Origin: M2408 sp040386975
GTDB lineage: Bacteria; Bacteroidota; Bacteroidia; Flavobacteriales_D; Crocinitomicaceae
DNA: 64,000 nt
Direction of reading: 5' to 3'
Assembly: GCA_040386975.1 (NCBI GenBank)
Contig: JAZKEO010000009.1
Location: 1 to 64,000 of the forward strand
Below are positions 61,287 through 64,000 of this stretch, in pieces. Made by a program: the position numbers and the translations under genes. Positions within the stretch are counted from its first letter, which is position 1. The number at the start of each line of letters is the position of its first letter. The notes under the pieces are model-generated. The model was not told where the DNA came from. It searched no databases and was given only the letters and a program-made list of their open reading frames with translations.

Positions 61287-61309
61287 GTTTTAAATAAATT
61301 AATGGAAAG

Positions 61310-61317
61310 CAAAGTTA
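61310..61317 (-). promoter_or_regulatory. Promoter -7 element for the 61286 gene
   Basis: Minus strand TAACTTTG, exact TAnnTTTG match, 23 bases before the ATG. Confidence 0.55.
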
Positions 61318-61405
61318 AAATATTAATTTAAAATAACTTACATGTTATTGAAAAATAACAAAATTTTCACAAAAAATCTTGACTAATACCTTTTAGTGCA
61401 AGAAA

Positions 61406-62122
61406 CTAATTTACAAATTTATATTTCACGATACACCAAAGTGCTCTAAAACCATCTTTCCAGCCTATTTTTTTCCCCTCTTCGTATGTTCTTCCGTAAT
61501 ATGAAATGCCCACTTCGTAAATTCTAATTTTTGGAATACGAGCTAATTTTGCCGTGATTTCTGGTTCAATTCCAAACCGATTTTCTTTAATTACAAGAGA
61601 TTTTGCTATGGATGAACGCATTAATTTATAACACGTTTCCATATCTGTCAAATTCAAATTTGTCATCATATTGGAAAAGGTCGTTAAAACTTTATTTCCA
61701 ATTGAGTGCCAAAAAAATAAAATTCTATGTGGATGGTGCCCCATAAAACGAGAACCAAAAACCACATCAGCATTGTCTCTCAAAACAGGCTTTATTAGTA
61801 AATTGTATTCATCCGGATCGTACTCTAAATCAGCATCTTGAATAATTAAATAATCACCCGAACACTCTTTAATGGCACGATTAATTGCAGCACCTTTTCC
61901 TTGATTTCTTTCTTGCGAAAAAACCTTAATTTCAAGCCCAGGATTTGCTTGTTTAAATTTTTCTATTTCCTCTAAAGTATTGTCTTTGGAACAATCATTT
62001 ACAATGATAATTTCCTTTTGAATAGTATTTGTCAACTCAACTTCTAATACTTTTTGCAGAATAAGATGAATTGTTTTCCCCTCGTTGTATGCTGGAATTA
62101 AAATCGATAATTTTTGAATCAT
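61406..62122 (-). CDS. Family 2 glycosyltransferase, DPM1/polyprenyl-phosphate type
   Basis: 238 residues from MIQKLSILIPAYNEGKTIHL. GT-A fold with the nucleotide site IIIVNDCSKDNTLEEIEKF, the metal-binding DADLEYDPDEY (DxD), and GSRFMGHHPHRI. The C-terminal TDMETCYKLMRSSIAKSL and RFGIEPEITAKLARIPKIRI are typical of bactoprenyl-glucose/mannose transferases. The frame extends upstream to 62170, but that part overlaps the small cysteine gene in another frame, so the ATG at 62122 is used. Its start is one base past the small gene's stop, so it may be the last gene of the feoB unit. Confidence 0.85.
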   Translation of the reverse strand: MIQKLSILIPAYNEGKTIHLILQKVLEVELTNTIQKEIIIVNDCSKDNTLEEIEKFKQANPGLEIKVFSQERNQGKGAAINRAIKECSGDYLIIQDADLEYDPDEYNLLIKPVLRDNADVVFGSRFMGHHPHRILFFWHSIGNKVLTTFSNMMTNLNLTDMETCYKLMRSSIAKSLVIKENRFGIEPEITAKLARIPKIRIYEVGISYYGRTYEEGKKIGWKDGFRALWCIVKYKFVN

Positions 62123-62123
62123 T

Positions 62124-62264
62124 TTAGCTATTTTCAGTCTCTTTAATTTGCGAAAAAGAACACGTTTCACAAGTAGATTTTTTGGAAAAAAATTGTTTAT
62201 AAACCTTATATACCAAAAAACTTACGGCAGTAAAAATAACGATAAAAACTAGAATTTCTTGCAT
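62124..62264 (-). CDS. FeoB-associated small cysteine-containing membrane peptide
   Basis: 46 residues: MQEILVFIVIFTAVSFLVYK is one membrane helix, followed by VYKQFFSKKSTCETCSFSQI with a CETC pair and a polar end. This matches the FeoB-associated Cys-rich membrane proteins that follow feoB in many bacteria, proposed to help iron transfer; the usual number of cysteines is higher, so this is a short version. It starts 10 bases after the feoB stop and its stop lies one base before the GT2 ATG. Confidence 0.75.
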   Translation of the reverse strand: MQEILVFIVIFTAVSFLVYKVYKQFFSKKSTCETCSFSQIKETENS

Positions 62265-62274
62265 TGGAACAAAT

Positions 62275-64000
62275 TTAAGAAAATAAATTATAGACTATCA
62301 AACTAGAAAGATACGCTAAAATTCCCATATAAACAAGTTGTACAATCGGCCATTTCCAAGTTTTTGTCTCCCGCTTTACAATAGCTAACGTTGCCATACA
62401 TTGCATCGCAAACACATAAAAAACCATCAAAGACAAGCCTGTTGCAAGTGAATAAACTGGTTTTCCTAAACTGTTTTTTTCATTCCGCATGGTTTCCAGC
62501 AAACCTTTGTTGTCTTCTTGATGCACGCTATAAATTGTCGCCATGGAACCAACAAAAACTTCTCGTGCAGCAAAAGATGTTAACAAAGAAATGCCAATTT
62601 TCCAATCAAAACCAAGTGGTTTAATTACTGGTTCAATTGTTTTTCCTAAAATCCCGATATAAGAATTTTCAAGTTTAACAGAAGCAAGCAATTGAGCTGA
62701 ATCGGCTACATTTTCGCTTGTGAAATGAACATTTTTTACCGCTTTTTCGATTCTATCTCCTGGACCAAAACTTGCCAAAGCCCACAAAATAATAGAAATT
62801 GCTAAAATCACTTTTCCTGCTTCAAACACAAATACTTTTCCTTTTTCAAACAAAGAAATAAAAATATTTGCCCAGCGAGGACTTTTAAAATCAGGAATTT
62901 CGAGTAAAAAATAACTTTGTTCTTTGTTTTTAATTAACAATTTTAAAACCCAAGCAATGATCAAAGCGGAAACAATTCCTAAAAAATACATGCAAAAAAG
63001 CGTTAATCCTTGTAGGTTTAGAAATCGAAAAACTGTTTTATTTGGAATTACTAAGGCAATAAGCAGAGTAAAAACAGGAATTCGAGCGCTACAACTCATC
63101 AAAGGAGCGACCAAAATGGTAATTAAACGCTCTTTTTGATTCGGAATTGTCCGAGTCGCCATGATTCCTGGAATGGCACATGCGGCACTTGAAATTAAAG
63201 GAACAACACTTTTTCCATTTAAACCAAAAGGTCTCATCAATTTATCCATGATAAAAACTGCTCGAGCCAAATATCCCGTTTCTTCCAAAATTCCGAGGCA
63301 GAAAAAAAGAATTAGAATTTGTGGAAGAAAAACCAAAACTCCTCCAAGTCCAGGAATTATTCCACCAGTCAATAAATCAGTGAAAAGTCCTGCTGGAAGT
63401 TTTTCTCCTGTCCATGAATCAAAATCGGCAAAAGAACCATCAATTAATTCCATAGGAAAAGCTGCGATCGAAAAAATCAATTGAAAAATCGAAAGCATGA
63501 TGACAGCAAAAATTACATAACCAAAAACTGGATGAATGCTAATTTTATCCCAAAAACTGAGTTTTTTTGTTTCTTTTTCTTCAACTGTTTTTTTCTTTTT
63601 AACAAAATCATGAATCAATTGTTTGATGAAATCAAAACGTAGTTTTACTTCTTCTTTCTGACTTTCTTGATTATCAATTGGAGCCAAAACATAATTTTCA
63701 ATAATTTGCTGGCGACTCACCTCCGTGGTTTTTAAATTGAAAATTTCTGTTTTCAATTCAGTCATTCCAACTCCAATACGTGCATTTGTTTCACAAATTG
63801 TGATAGAAGGAAATTTTGCTTTTAAGCCTTCAACATCAATATCAATTCCTTTTCGATAAGCAATATCTGACATATTGATTATCAGAATAATCGGAATATT
63901 TAAGTCGTAAATTTGCGTAAAAAGCAATAAATTTCTCTCTAAATTGGAGGCATCAACAACGACTAAAACCGCATCTGGAAAATCTTTATGTTGAGGATTT
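62275..64000 (-). CDS. feoB: Ferrous iron transport protein B, 5' end outside the window
   Basis: Inner-membrane Fe(II) transporter with an N-terminal G domain. The frame is open to the right edge: codons before the first ATG (63927) encode DAVLVVVDASNLERNL, part of the G domain, so the true start is further right. LIINMSD is the G4 motif. Transmembrane Gate motifs include the FLPQILILFFCLGILEETGY region and SSAACAIPGIMATRTIPNQK, with the conserved Cys, and VAPLMSCSARIPVFTLLIAL. At the end, MQCMATLAIVKRETKTWKWP matches the last helices. FeoA is not in the window. Confidence 0.95.
   Translation of the reverse strand, partial: NPQHKDFPDAVLVVVDASNLERNLLLFTQIYDLNIPIILIINMSDIAYRKGIDIDVEGLKAKFPSITICETNARIGVGMTELKTEIFNLKTTEVSRQQIIENYVLAPIDNQESQKEEVKLRFDFIKQLIHDFVKKKKTVEEKETKKLSFWDKISIHPVFGYVIFAVIMLSIFQLIFSIAAFPMELIDGSFADFDSWTGEKLPAGLFTDLLTGGIIPGLGGVLVFLPQILILFFCLGILEETGYLARAVFIMDKLMRPFGLNGKSVVPLISSAACAIPGIMATRTIPNQKERLITILVAPLMSCSARIPVFTLLIALVIPNKTVFRFLNLQGLTLFCMYFLGIVSALIIAWVLKLLIKNKEQSYFLLEIPDFKSPRWANIFISLFEKGKVFVFEAGKVILAISIILWALASFGPGDRIEKAVKNVHFTSENVADSAQLLASVKLENSYIGILGKTIEPVIKPLGFDWKIGISLLTSFAAREVFVGSMATIYSVHQEDNKGLLETMRNEKNSLGKPVYSLATGLSLMVFYVFAMQCMATLAIVKRETKTWKWPIVQLVYMGILAYLSSLIVYNLFS

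Noticed and set aside
1..64000. tRNA, rRNA, CRISPR, prophage, transposase
   Set aside because: I looked for these by eye on both strands and saw none; a short tRNA could still be missed without a covariance search.

Overview
The window looks like chromosomal DNA of a gliding-type Bacteroidota, most likely order Flavobacteriales. It is AT-rich and encodes the giant type IX secretion (T9SS) translocon protein SprA. Several secreted proteins end in T9SS or gliding-type sorting domains. Most promoters that can be picked out carry the Bacteroidota -7 element TAnnTTTG rather than a sigma70 -10 box. A closer placement (Crocinitomicaceae/Fluviicola-like) is a guess. I see no rRNA, tRNA, CRISPR array, transposase or integrase.

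Layout. 0-12.9 kb is core: an MFS transporter cut by the left edge, a TIGR01777 epimerase-like protein, recA, a BCP-type peroxiredoxin, a batC-batD pair, a sirtuin without its zinc cysteines, a T9SS-exported thioredoxin-fold protein, malic enzyme fused to phosphotransacetylase, and ruvA. ruvA overlaps the start of sprA (12.9-20.2 kb) by one base. 20.2-35.1 kb is an accessory-looking block of small genes, nearly all on the + strand. It begins with an array of orphan genes separated by long imperfect palindromes (20.9-24.6 kb). It continues with a flavin disulfide-reductase-like protein, small enzymes, and a TetR repressor divergent from a bestrophin channel plus beta-carbonic anhydrase pair. 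A PAS kinase, a stress-type set (exported VOC protein, OsmC, KOW-like mini-protein, YdeI) and a globin-fold histidine kinase with its response regulator close the block. 35.1-44.5 kb is metabolic and housekeeping: pdhB, etfB-etfA with a 48-base perfect palindrome between them, a DUF151/UVR protein, a NupG-like permease, a lipoprotein, thyA, ung, rnr. 44.6-50.2 kb holds a toxin-antitoxin pair, a zinc-ribbon protein, an outer-membrane-like protein, a GT39-like membrane protein and a lamin-tail surface protein. 50.3-60.5 kb has asd and fabD facing a shared terminator, another T9SS surface protein, and the cell-elongation operon mreC-mreD-mrdA-rodA plus a hydrolase, with no mreB beside it. The right end has a secreted unknown, a GT2 glycosyltransferase, a 46-residue cysteine-containing membrane peptide and feoB, which is cut by the right edge.

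How the genes work together. SprA forms the outer-membrane pore through which CTD-bearing cargo of the kind encoded at 7.4, 21.7 and 52.4 kb leaves the cell. The lamin-tail protein at 47.7 kb carries a different, gliding-type C-terminus. MreC/MreD/PBP2/RodA drive lateral-wall synthesis. Bestrophin plus carbonic anhydrase look like a regulated CO2/bicarbonate module. The most unusual material is the palindrome-spaced cassette-like array, the TetR-bestrophin-carbonic anhydrase unit, the globin-fold kinase lacking the usual proximal histidine, and several perfect palindromes.
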